From positions 3,440,001-3,504,000 of the forward strand of contig JAUKNK010000147.1 in assembly GCA_030765055.1 (NCBI GenBank): 64,000 bases of DNA. The letters are read 5' to 3'. Origin of the DNA: Mantis religiosa. Taxonomy: Eukaryota; Arthropoda; Insecta; Mantodea; Mantidae. Shown piece by piece: positions 21,238 to 31,722 of the stretch (its first letter is position 1; every line of letters begins with the position of its first letter). Below the pieces are notes generated by a model. It was not told the origin of the DNA. It saw only the letters and a program-made list of their open reading frames with translations, and ran no database searches. The translations under genes and the position numbers were made by a program.

Positions 21238-21464
21238 CTCTCACTAAATTAGTTTCATTTGCTGTTTCAGAGTTTTCTCCTCGTGGCTTATATTTATTGT
21301 CCTGGATGAGGAACTCATTTTTCTTCTCCTTAGAGCCCACCTTATTCCATCCTTGATGAACGGAATATGATTGAGGAAGACTATTTTGTGTGAAGGTGCG
21401 TACAAGGGGCTTCTGGGGGATAGTTTGCACCATGGACTCTTCTACTTGAACCAAATTGGCTCTT
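21238..21464 (-). CDS. nanos: internal coding exon, probably of nanos, left copy
   Basis: The minus-strand exon is bounded by CTACATTTTCAG|AAGAGCC and GTGAGAG|GTAAGTT, both strong splice sites. Its 227 nt are open in one frame: ANLVQVEESMVQTIPQKPLV, TFTQNSLPQSYSVHQGWNKV, then a Lys/Glu-rich part ending NETNLVR. It ends with one base of a codon. The zinc-finger exon at 9149-9459 starts with two, so the junction reads Arg-Gly-Asp-Gly-Asp-Glu-Glu in frame. Both exons lie on the same strand with no other host exon between them. The sequence itself resembles no domain, as expected for the poorly conserved Nanos N-terminal region. Assignment to nanos rests on strand, phase and order: inferred. The exon needs 2 bases from an upstream exon that was not found. 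Confidence 0.6.
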
Positions 21465-21544
21465 CTGAAAATGTAGAAACCAGTACTTATTACACTAATA
21501 TACATATTAGTAAAGAAGCTTCACTTATCTCAAGAAAATAAAGT

Positions 21545-23280
21545 AAATTTTTCTTTGTAATTGAAATCGATTTCACACACAAATTGCTTGCATCGTGAGC
21601 CCATCAATAAACTCTGTCGTCAAGGTTTCCGATTACCATGTTATTATGCTTTTTCAGTATTACCAATATCTGAAAACGAAACAAACTTTAAAACAGAATC
21701 AACTGCTGGTGATTCGAAATTCATTATGTGATTATTTTTAGTTAAATGATAGAAATTAATCATTTATTCATACTAGCCGTATATAGGCTAAGGTTTCAGA
21801 TAAATAGAGTCAACATGAAAACTCAATTCCGTGGCCGCGATTTGAACCACGGATCTCCTGGTTTCCGTCCAGTCGCTCTAACCCATTGAATTACCATGGT
21901 AAACGTGCCGTCCTGACGTTAAATTCTCCATTTGACTCATATATTTTTCCGGTAGACCACTAGGGGCTCTCGCATTCAAGAGACACCGTTTGTGGCGACT
22001 TACTATCGTAAGTACTTGAGTCCCAGGCTTCATCATTTAACTCTTATTATTTTTAGTTCATATCCTGGCCATGGCATTGAATTTTTCATGTTGACTCTAT
22101 CTATCAAAAACCTTAGCCTATATAAGGCTAGTGTGAAGAAATGACTAACTTCCATCGATTAGCTAAAATAATAAGAGTTAAATGATGAAGCCTGGGACTC
22201 ATGTACTTACAAGAGTAATTCGCCACAATGGGTGTATCTCGGATGCGAAAGCCCCTGTTGGTCTACCGGGGAAATATATGCGTCAATTGGAGAATTTAAT
22301 GTCTTGACGGCAAGTTGGCCATGTTAGCTCAATGGGTTAGAGCGACTGGATGGAAATCAGGAGATCCGTGGTTCAAATCTCGGCCATGGCATTAAATTTT
22401 TCATGTTGACTCTATCTTTCATTATGCGATGTTTATTTTTTAAAATAAAAATCTTTTCCCAAACCATTAACTCTATCGGGCCATGTAATTGTTTTAATAA
22501 TTTAACTTCAGGATTTGTTTCATAATTAAATTACAAATAATGATCTGCTACGGCCGATTTATCAGTTTTTTTATACTTAATGTTACGAAAATGTTCTTTC
22601 GTTTTGGTTTCCAAATTACGTGTCGTCTTTCCAATATAAACTTGATCACAATCTAAACAATTAAATAGATAAATACCAGAATTTTTATTATTAGGAATTT
22701 TATCTTTTTTAGCGAAATGTACTAAATTTTTAATACTTTATTTATTTTTAGAAGCCAAAGTTATACCAACTTCTTTAAACATTTTTTGATAAAGTTTATT
22801 AAACAAATGATGGTAAGTAATTTTTTTAAAATTATAATCTTCTTTTATTTTTTAAGGGTAGAAATATCATTAACAGTTTTTTATATTTAAATTTTTCAAT
22901 CTTCTTTCGTATAAAGTCTTTATTAAAACCATTAATTAAAGGAGTATTAGTAATATGTTTATATTCTTGATTAAATTTCTCTTTATTCAGGGGTATATTT
23001 ATTAATCTATAAATCAAACTATAAAAACCAGCAAATTTATGTTAAAAAGTGTTAAAACTCTCCATTTTTATGTAATTATCGATATGAGTAGACTTCCTAT
23101 AAATATGGAAGTGTAATTTGTCATTATTTCTTATTATCTTCAAATCTAGAAAAGGAATAAATCCATTAATTTCAGTTTCTAATGTGAATTTTATAGCCTT
23201 ATCTTATAAATTTAATAATTTTAAAGCATTGTTAATGTGTTTATCAGGAACAATAGTAAAAATATCAACATATTATACCA
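21545..23280 (-). pseudogene. Penelope-like element D, left copy
   Basis: Minus strand: the RT C-terminal region (22832-23017, MIYRLINIPLNKEKFNQEYK then TNTPLINGFNKDFIRKKIEK), a decayed GIY-YIG stretch around 22600 (YIGKTTRNLETKTKEHF), and a 3' end at 21545-21731 that matches the 3' end of Penelope A. A SINE pair with its own TSD interrupts it at 21718-22430. Same family as Penelope A. Confidence 0.75.
21718..22430. mobile_element. tRNA-headed SINE, inverted pair, ~13-bp TSD, left copy
   Basis: TTCATTATGYGAT flanks the insert (21718-21730 and 22418-22430). Inside, a complete minus unit (to ~22050) meets plus-oriented tRNA 3' half plus tail plus a second complete unit. Heads lie near 21827-21900 (minus) and 22316-22389 (plus). 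Same minus/plus architecture as 5580-6338. Confidence 0.8.
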
Positions 23281-23720
23281 TTTCAGTTACTTGATGGAAA
23301 TTAATAATTTCTTCATACTAGCCGTATATAGGAAACCAGGAATTCCGTAGTTCAAATCCTGGCCATGGCATTGAATTTTTCATGTTGGCTCTATCAAAAA
23401 CCTTAGCCTGTATACAACTAGTATGAAGAAATGATTAATTTATATCAATTAACTAAAATAATAACAGTTAAATGATGACGCCTGGGACTCAAGTACTTAG
23501 GATAGTAAGTCGCCACCGACGGTGTATCTCGGATGCGAGAGCCCCTAGAGGTCTATCGGGGAAATATATGAGTCAAATGGAAAATTTAATGTCACGACGG
23601 CACGTTGGCCATAGTAGCTCAGTGGGTTAGAGCGACTGGATGGAAACCAGCAGATCCATGTTTCAAATCCCGGCCATTGCATTAAATTTTTCATGTTGGC
23701 TCTATCTATACCTATACCAT
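23273..23720. mobile_element. tRNA-headed SINE with short inverted 5' tip, 8-bp TSD, left copy
   Basis: TATACCAT flanks the insert (23273-23280 and 23713-23720). A ~50-bp minus-oriented tail tip (TTGATGGAAATTAATAATTT) is joined to plus-oriented tRNA 3' half, tail and a further unit with head near 23609-23682. Confidence 0.75.
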
Positions 23721-23729
23721 GTTTTAAAA

Positions 23730-24747
23730 ATCAAAGGGAATCTACTAACAAATACTTATTAGTAGAGGTGTGCATGGACAAGCTGTAGAATATCAACTTA
23801 GTAATTGTAAGCTAACAGGAAGATATAATCAGTTTTCTGAATTAGTGGAGAAATTTCATCAAATCTTTGGTCTCATATCTATACTGACGGAGTAAAGGTT
23901 CCCAAAGATGTGTTGAAGCACGAGTTTAAATTTATAATAATGAAGATGGTATTAAAATTAAGTTAGATCAAGGTCTCTCTACATAGTCAACTGAACTTAT
24001 TGCATTTGAAAATTTATTTTATATACCTATTATGAACAATAAAATGAATGAAAGTATTACATTTGTAAAATTAATTTGTATCCCTGGCCACACCAATATC
24101 TCTTGAAACTGTAAGTGGATTAGTTCACAAAGGAGTCAAGAAATGAGTAGATTGGTGGATATTCAACTCATTTGTCCAGATATGTATGCCAAATTAAAGA
24201 AAGATGTAAAAAGAGAATGGATGAATAACACTCTAAGGATCTTTGGATAAATGAAATAGATACTGCATTGTTTAAAAGCTAGGACAAATTTGCAACATAT
24301 TTTTAAGATTAGATTACAAACAGCCTTAACTCTCTTACTGCTGTACAATTACTATACAGAGAAGGCTTACATGCATCTATCAAAATTATTAATATAATAA
24401 ATTATAACCTCAGACTAATGTTTAGAAAAATTATACAACATATTGAAAAATGCAAAGTGAAAATATAATTCATAATCAAAACAGAACTCAACAGATTACA
24501 GATTACAATCAAGACACTTCCAAAGAATGAAATAACAATGCTAAGGAACGTTACTCAAAATATAATCGTCAATAAATACAACTCATTACCTAAGTCTGAA
24601 AGTCTAAGCATCAAGAATACCATAGATTTGTTCAAAAGTATTTCAACACTCTCCAAGGATGACATCTTAATATCTTTAAGCCTTACTACAGTTATAATGC
24701 TAAAAGCCATAGAAATAGCAGACTGTATAAAACTAAGCATTTTCTGT
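23730..24747 (+). pseudogene. LINE RNase H domain relic, left copy
   Basis: Across frameshifts the plus strand shows IYTDGVKVPKDV, a STEL-like block and PGHTNIS, the order of an RNase HI fold as found at the C-terminus of I/R1-like LINE ORF2. It then decays and is cut by mariner 4. No open frame longer than 78 codons. Right copy at 47987-49020. Confidence 0.55.
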
Positions 24748-25667
24748 AAACAAGGGCTGTTCAGCAAAGAATGATCATAACTTTTTACGGTCATAATTCT
24801 TTGCACTAAAATTCAATCTTATTATATTCTGTTAGCTTAATGTGAAAAAAACACGCCGTACTAGTTTCATTGTTGGTACTCCTGGTTCCCGCTTGTGAGA
24901 ACCAGACAAGTTCAGACATGTTCAGTATCGCCTACCGCTGCAATGGAGATACCATGCAGTTAAAGTTGCTGTTAGAGGAAGATCCGGAGTTTCTTTCAAA
25001 CGTAATCATTACTGATGAAACTTGGCCACACCATTTTGATCCTGAGAGCAAACAGCAAAGCTCAGTGTGGAAATCTCCTTCATCACCAACCTCCAAAAAA
25101 GTAAAAGTGGTTGCCTCTGCTGGGAAAGTTATGGTCATCTCATTCTTTGATATTCATGGAATGGTTTATCGGCATGTTGTACCTGCACACACATCAGTAA
25201 CTGGACTGTACTACAGGTATGTCCTGAAAAACATCACAAGTCCATATCAGGCACAAAAGACCACATTTCCGTGAAGCAGGCTGGATGCTGCACCACGATA
25301 ATGTGCGGCCATATATTGCCAATGTTGTTGCTGAATATCTTGCAAAAATCAAAGTGAGGTGCATCCCTCACCCATCCTATAGTCCGGATTTAGCCGCATG
25401 TGACTTTTTTCTATTCCCCAACTTAAAGAAACGCCTTTGTGGGAGGCATTATCCATCATCAGAAGCAGTGGTGAAGGCTGCGGAGGCGATTTTGAAGGAT
25501 ATCTCAATAAATGGTTTCCAGCATGTCTTTGAAACAGAGAGAAATGCTGGGACAAGTGCATCGCATTCAGAGGGAACTATTTTGAGAAGGGCCATCAAAA
25601 TTATGAGGATGAGTAAAAGTACGTTGTCAAAAAAATTGTGTTCGTTCCCTATTGAATACACCTTGTA
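24748..25667 (+). mobile_element. mariner 4, left copy (internally deleted)
   Basis: The ends ACAAGGGCTGTTCAGCAAAG (24750) and ATTGAATACACCTTGT form the TIRs. Open pieces 24870-25274 (ETWPHHFDPESKQQSSVWKS) and 25285-25695 (MLHHDNVRPYIANVVAEYLA, YSPDLAACDFF; 34-residue spacing) encode the catalytic domain without the N-terminal HTH. One frame break lies near 25280 and another in the C-terminus. Catalytic Asp residues are all present, but the protein is truncated. Confidence 0.85.
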
Positions 25668-25689
25668 CCTACTACTGTCCATTCGCAGT

Positions 25690-26575
25690 GTCTGACCGAA
25701 AGGTATGGCTCAGGCGGTTCAGTCTGTGGCCCATATTCGGAAGGTCCATGTTTGATTCCCGTGGCCAGCCTACCTGACTCATGGGCCTTTTCGGGTTTTT
25801 CTCACGTCACAAGATGAATGCTGGGTTGGTAATTACATCCCCGGATTTCCTGTTCCTGCATTTCAGCTCCATTATCATTTCATATCATGTCTCATCTGGT
25901 GGTCCCTTTCAGAGAAGAAGCGTGGCGGGTGTCTCGGCGGTGAATGACAGGATGATATGCTCCTGGTAAAAACTTGCTCTTCCGGTCTCCGGTACGATCT
26001 GGTGGGCCATTTCAGGACTACAACGGGTGGGACCTGTTATGCTGGCCTGCCGGGGAGCTTCAACGGTCCTCTATACTGTCGTGACTCTTTGGCTCGGCCT
26101 CGCTCTGTCTCCTATCGTTTCATCCTTACCAGAGGAACCTCGGGCCGAACATTCGAGCCCCTCCCTCTATGGGAGTTGTTCGGATTGGGTTGCACTCGAG
26201 GGGGCAGTGTGTTCCCGATACCCGTGGGAGATCAGGTACGTCTCCGAACGGGGTTCAGGGAAGCCATATATTCCCGCGTACTAGCCGGCATAGCTAGTAG
26301 AAGATGTGCTAGACCACCATGTCGCCCCGCCCCCGTGGCCTTCCCCTTTGGATTGGCGCGCGTAACTGGCGTATCCAATTCCATCCCGTCTTGTGTTTTC
26401 GGACGAGATGGGAGGGGCTTGTTAGTCTCTAAGTGTTGCCCCATGGAAAGTCCCACGGAGGCGCCGGGCGCCCTTCGAGGACAGCTCAGTAACTCCCTGG
26501 TCGTTAGAGGGGGGTAAGTTTTCACTTTGTGAACTTCCTCTGGGGATGACCCATAGGCCAGTCCAGTTTTATAAA
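25690..26575 (+). repeat. GC-rich SINE-like composite with tRNA-like head, left copy
   Basis: A tRNA-like head lies at about 25702-25771 (A-box TGGCTCAGGCGGTTCAG, B-box GTTTGATTCCC). The body (25880-26060) is shared with 4880-5080, and a GC-rich tail continues to the mariner 5 end. A 186-codon open stretch (25957-26517) crosses the body; it is not conserved in length in the mirror copy and resembles no protein, so it is not called as a gene. Confidence 0.55.
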
Positions 26576-27728
26576 TAGGTGGTCTGAAAATTTTCCGACC
26601 TAATAAAGATAAAAGACATTTTCCTCAGACATTTTTTGTTCAACATAGTCTCGTTGTAACTGTACACACTCCTCCGAGCCCAATTTTCAGATGAGGGAAC
26701 AAAATGAAGTCACTTGGAGCTAGATCTGGTGGGTCAAGCAGTTTAAACCGTAATTCATTGATTTTCGCCATTGCAAGCGCTGAAGTATGAGACGATGCGT
26801 TGTCTTGGTGAAACAGGTTTACTTTTTCTGCAAAATGGCGGTTTTTCCGCAAGTTCTGCCTTCAGTTTGTCAAGTAATGATGCGTAGTATGCTGCTGTAA
26901 TGGTTTTTCCTTTTTGAATATAATCGAATAAAATAACTCCATGACAATCCCCAAAAACAGTCGCAATTACTTTCCCAGCCGAAAAAACAGTTCCTCGTTT
27001 TTTGGAGCCGGTTTCTCCTTTTCAGTCCACTGCTTGGACTGTATTTTTGTTGCGGAGGTATAGTGGTGTATATAAGTTTCATCTACAATAATTAATCGGC
27101 GCTAAAACTCGGATTTATTGCGCCTGGACTGCACCAACAGAGCGTTGGAAATGTTCCTTCAAACACGTTACTCGTATAACATGAGCAAATGCGGCACCCA
27201 ACGTGCGGACAGATTTCTCATGCCTAAATGTTGATTTAATATGTGACAAGCACGTTCTTTTGACATGTACATAGCCTCTGCTATCTCTCTCACTTTAATT
27301 CGGCGGTCGTCTAGCAGTATTTGGTGAACTTTGGTGGTGTTTTCGTCGGTTGTTGCACTTTTTGGACGTCCCGAACTTTCATCGTCTCCCAAGCTCTTAC
27401 GGCCACGTTTAAATTCAGCTGTCCAAAATTTCACTGTGGTAAATGATGGTGCAGAGTCCCCATACACGGAATCCAACTCATCTTTGATTTGCGTAGGCGT
27501 ATTGCCTTTCAAAAACAAATGTTGACACTCGATCCTCGATTTTGTCCATTTTCATAAAACCACTCACATCAACTCACTCAGACTACTGTTACATAACAAC
27601 TGAGTGTCCAAAATGGCTGAAACTTTGGTAAGTAACGGTCAAGAGATTTACAGCGAAATTCACTACCTTTTATTTACGAGTGCTGCCATCTTCATGCTGA
27701 AGTCGGAAACTTTCAGAATATCGTCGTA
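26576..27728 (-). mobile_element. mariner 5, left copy
   Basis: TIR TACGACGATATTCTGAAAG at the sense 5' end (27728), and GGTGGTCTGAAAATTTTCC at the other. Minus-strand pieces: HTH/linker (27168-27518: SFTTVKFWTAEFKRGRKSLG, GRPKSAT, VREIAEAMYMSKERACHILN), a middle piece (26870-27082) in shifted frame, and 26640-26852 with FHQDNASSHTSALAM and PPDLAPSDFILFP. Only 30 residues separate the last two Asp instead of 34, a four-residue deletion. Several frameshifts; relic. Confidence 0.85.
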
Positions 27729-27824
27729 TATATAGATATATATTCTCGTTTCCTTAGATTGCCGTTTCCGTTTATTTACTGTCAGTTTTTCTGTATTTCT
27801 ACACATATCCACTGTACACATAAA

Positions 27825-27905
27825 CACCAATGCCCGAGGCGGGACTTGAACCCGCCACCCTCTATATATTACATACTAACGACCACGGCTACGGGGCCGG
27901 CGTCC
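27825..27905 (-). repeat. tRNA-like SINE head, left copy
   Basis: On the minus strand: CCCCGTAGCCGTGGTCGTTA (A-box) and, after a (TA)n-containing insert, GGCGGGTTCAAGTCCCGCC, which is a perfect T-arm. The anticodon arm is replaced by TA-rich sequence, so this is a tRNA pseudogene or SINE head, not a gene. Confidence 0.5.
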
Positions 27906-27933
27906 AGTGTCTATCACTGTAAACAAAGTGTTC

Positions 27934-28170
27934 TACGAGGGCTGTTCAATAATGAACACAATTTTTTTTGTGACAAGGTACCTTTACTCATTCTCATAAT
28001 TTTGAGGGTCGTTCTCAAAATAGTCTCGCCAGAATGCGATGTACCTGTCCCAGCGTTTCTGCCGGTCTTCAAAGACATTAAGCTAACAGAATATAATAAG
28101 ACTGTGTTTTAGTGTGAAAAATTATGACCGTAAAAAAATTATGATCATTCTTTATTGAACAGTCCTCGTA
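27934..28170. mobile_element. 237-bp mariner deletion derivative (MITE-like), left copy
   Basis: Both ends (TACGAGGGCTGTTCAATAAT; TTTATTGAACAGTCCTCGTA) and the adjoining ~100 bp on each side match mariner 3/4, joined near 28078 with everything between deleted. The C-terminal codons and the 5' UTR side are still recognisable. Mirror copy 44666-44902 has the same length, so the deletion predates the arms. Confidence 0.85.
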
Positions 28171-29117
28171 TATTTACGACATTAACATATTCTACTGGAA
28201 AGTGTACTTTTACTTCTCATTAAAAAAATCGTGTAACAAATTATATTATCAAACAGAAAGACAAATAATATTTTATATTTGATACAGCCTTAATGTACAT
28301 AGATTGTAAACAAAATGATCTGAAAAGCACACAGTACAAAACGTACCAGAATTATTCTCCTTTTCTAATTTGCACAAATAAAGCTATATAAACAATTTTC
28401 CTTCGCCGTTTTTACAATTTATTTTAGATTTAATAAAACATAATAAATTAATAATTATCACCATCGCCATTTTTCTCAGTTTTGAATGCCATGTACTTTA
28501 TATGACAGTACAAGTCAGTAATGAAGCGTGCAGTGAAGAGCCGGAACCTTCCCCAAGAATTTCATGAGAAAAGGAAGAAAAACAAGAAAACTCATACCAA
28601 ACAATATTCTAATTGCACTGGATACATTTTTAAAATTTATTCGCGAACATCCGCGAAGCTGCGGACAATTTGACAGCTGCTTGGATTCGAGTGACCAGTT
28701 CCTCGAGCTCATCCAAGACTGAATTTATGCATTCGTAACCTTAAATACGATACTTCATAAGTTTCCGGAAGCAATCGCGACTCTTCCGTAGTTAGAAAGC
28801 ACTGACAGATTTTGTCCCGTAAAACCTCGCAGCGCGTGAAGAAAAGCTTATCTTTTGTTTTATGAAACGCTTTTAATTACCAATGTAAGTATATTTCAAC
28901 AGCATTAGCAATAGTATTTTACATAGATTGGTAAATAGAAGTGACAAACAGGAAATTCTTCTGAAGTTTTAAGTTATTAGCAAATGTGTGTGAATTGCGT
29001 ACTTTCTCCATTTTAGGCTAACAGTTCACGCCGTGTTGGACAGCTGTGGGAAACATTTGAACGTCCGAGTCGAGTGGAGAAGCCGGTAGTGTGAACAGTC
29101 ATAAATTTCAAGAAGGG
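28171..29117. other. segment with no recognised repeat, well conserved between arms
   Basis: No recognised repeat or transposon. On the minus strand two short open stretches stand out: one through KICQCFLTTEESRLLPETYE (28740-28860) and one reading NSVLDELEELVTRIQAAVKL before a stop (about 28635-28730, amphipathic). Both are kept in the mirror copy (44050-44200). I do not recognise them. The position upstream of the nanos-type exons, on the same strand, makes an upstream exon or promoter possible but unproven. Confidence 0.4.
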
Positions 29118-31722
29118 TTAACGTGTTACTGTACAAAAGAAAGAGTAATAAAGAGTAGCCTTAGTTCTTTGAGTCATGATTCTCTCTTATTTTAATGAAA
29201 ATTATAATTTGCAACTTCCCTCACTTTGAAAGTCGCGCCTCGCTACTGGACTTAAGTGTGACTGTACAATAGAAAGAGTACTGAAGAGAAGCATTAGTTC
29301 TTTGAGTCATTATTCTCTCTTCTTGTAGTGAAAATTATTATTTGGAGCTTCCCTCACTTAGAAAGTCACGCCTTGACACTAACCCTACGTGTGACTGTAC
29401 AATGGAAAGAGTACTGAAGAGTAGTCTTAGTTCTTTGAATCATTATTCTCTCTTATTTTAATGAAAATTATTATTTGGAGCTTCCCTCACTTTGAAATTG
29501 GCGCCTCGCTACGGGACCTACGTGTGACTGTAAAATAGAAACGGTACTAAAGAGAATTCTTAGTTCTTTGAGTCGTTATTCTCTCTTATTTTAGTGAAAA
29601 TTAATATTTGGAGCTTCCCTGCTTTGAAAGACAAACCTCGCTACTACACCTACGTGGGACTGTACAATAGAAGGAGTACTGAAGAATAGCCTTAGTTCCT
29701 TGAGTCACGATTCTCTATTATTTTAATGAACATTATTATTTGCAACTTCCCTTCCTTTGACAGTCGCGCTTCGCTACTGGATTTGCGTGTGACTGTACAA
29801 TAGAATGAGGACTGAAAGTTGGCCTTAGTTCTTTGAGTCATTGTTCTCTCTTATTGCAATGACAATTATTATTTGGAGCTTCTCTCGCTTTCAAAGTCAC
29901 ATTTCGCCACCAGACCTACGTGTAACTGTACAATAGAAAGAGTAATAAAGGGTAGTCTTAGTTCTTTGAATGCTTATTCTGTTATTTTTATGGAACCTAT
30001 TAATTGTACCTCCTCTCACTTTGAAAATCACGCCTCGCTACTAAACCTACGTTTGACTGTACAATAGAAAGGATACTTTAGAGTAGCCTTAGTTCTTTGA
30101 GTCATTATTCTCACTTATTTTAATGAAAATTATTATTTGGAGCTTTTGTCACTTTCAAATTCACGCCTCGCTACTGGACATACGTGTGACTACAATATAA
30201 CGGGTATTGAAATCTAGTATTGTTCTTTGAGTCATTATTCTCCTTTATTATACTAAAAATTATTATTTGGAGCTTCCCTCAATTCTTTGAGTCCTTAATC
30301 AGTTATTTTCACGGAAGTTATTAATTGGAGCTTCCCTCGCTTTGACTAACACACTTCGCCACTGGTCCTACGTGTGACTGTACAATAGAAAGGGTACCAA
30401 AGAGTAGCCCTAGTTCTTTATGTCATTATTCTGTCTAATTTAATGAAAATTATTATTTAGAGTTGCCCTCGCTTTGAAAGCCACGCCTCGCTACTGGGCC
30501 TACGTGTGATTGTACAACTGAAAGCGTAGTGAAGGGTAGCCGTAGTTGCTAGAGTCATGATTCTCTCTTATTTTAATAAAAATTATTATTTGCAACTTCC
30601 CTCTCTTTGAAAGTCGCGCTTCCCTACTGGACTTACGTGTGACTGTACAGTAGAAAGAATACTGCAGAGTAGCCTTAGTTCTTTGAGTCATTATTCTCAC
30701 TTATTTTAATGAAAATTATTATTTGGGGCTTTTGTCACTTTGAAAGCCACGCCTGGCTACTGTACCTACGTGTGACTGTACAATAGAAGGGGTACTGAAC
30801 GTTGTAGCCTAAGTTCTTTGAGTCATTATTCTCTCTTATTATAATGACAATTATTATTTAGTGTTTCCCTCGCTTTGAAAGCCACGCCTCGCTACTGTAC
30901 CTACGTGTGACTGTACAATAGAAGGAGTACTGAAGGGTAGCCTAAGTTCTTTGAGTCATTATTCTCTCTTAGTATAATGAAAATTATTATTTAGTGTTTC
31001 CCTCGCTTTGACAGCCACGCCTGGCTACTGTACCTACGTGTGACTGTACAATAGAAGGAGTACTGAAGGATAGCCTAAGTTCTTTGAGTCATTATTCTCT
31101 CTTATTATAATGAAAATTATTATTTAGTATTTCCCTCGCTTTGAAAGCCACGCCTCGCTACTGGGCCTACGTGTGATTGTACAACTGAAAGCGTACTGAA
31201 GAGTAGCCTTAGTTGCTAGAGTCATGATTCTCCCTTATTTTAATGAAAATTTTTATTTGCAACTTCCCTCTCTTTGAAAGTCGCATTTCCCTACTGGACT
31301 TACGTGTAACTGTACAATAGAACGTGTCCTGAAGGGTAGCCTTAGTTCTTTGAGTCATTATTCTCCCTTATTTTAATGAAAATTATTATTTGGGGCTTCC
31401 CTCGCTTTACAAAACACGGCTCGAAAATAGACCTACGTGTGACAGTACAGTAGAAAGAGTACTGAAGAAAAGTCTTAGTTCTTTGAGTCCTTACTCTGTT
31501 ATTTTAACTTAAGGTACTAATTGGAGTTTCTCTCGCTTTGAAAGACACATTTCGCCACTGGACCTACTTGTGTCTGTGCAATTGAAAGGGTACTAAAGAG
31601 TAGACTTATTTCTTTGAGTCCTTATTCTGTTATTTCTATGGAGGTTATTAATTGGACCTTCTCTCGCTTTGAAAATCACGATTCCCGACTGGACCTACGT
31701 GTTACTGAACACAGGAAAGAAT
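29118..31722. repeat. ~132-bp tandem array, about 20 copies, left arm
   Basis: A unit beginning near CTACGTGTGACTGTACAATA and including AGTTCTTTGAGTCATTATTC and TATTTGGAGCTTCCCTC repeats about every 132 bp from 29118. Copies differ by 5-15% and some are shortened (near 30290). The mirror array has only about 8 units; the missing block corresponds to about 29890-31560. Confidence 0.9.

Noticed and set aside
25957..26517. 186-codon GC-rich open frame.
   Set aside because: Lies across a SINE-like body, is shortened and altered in the mirror copy (138 codons), and has no recognisable domain.
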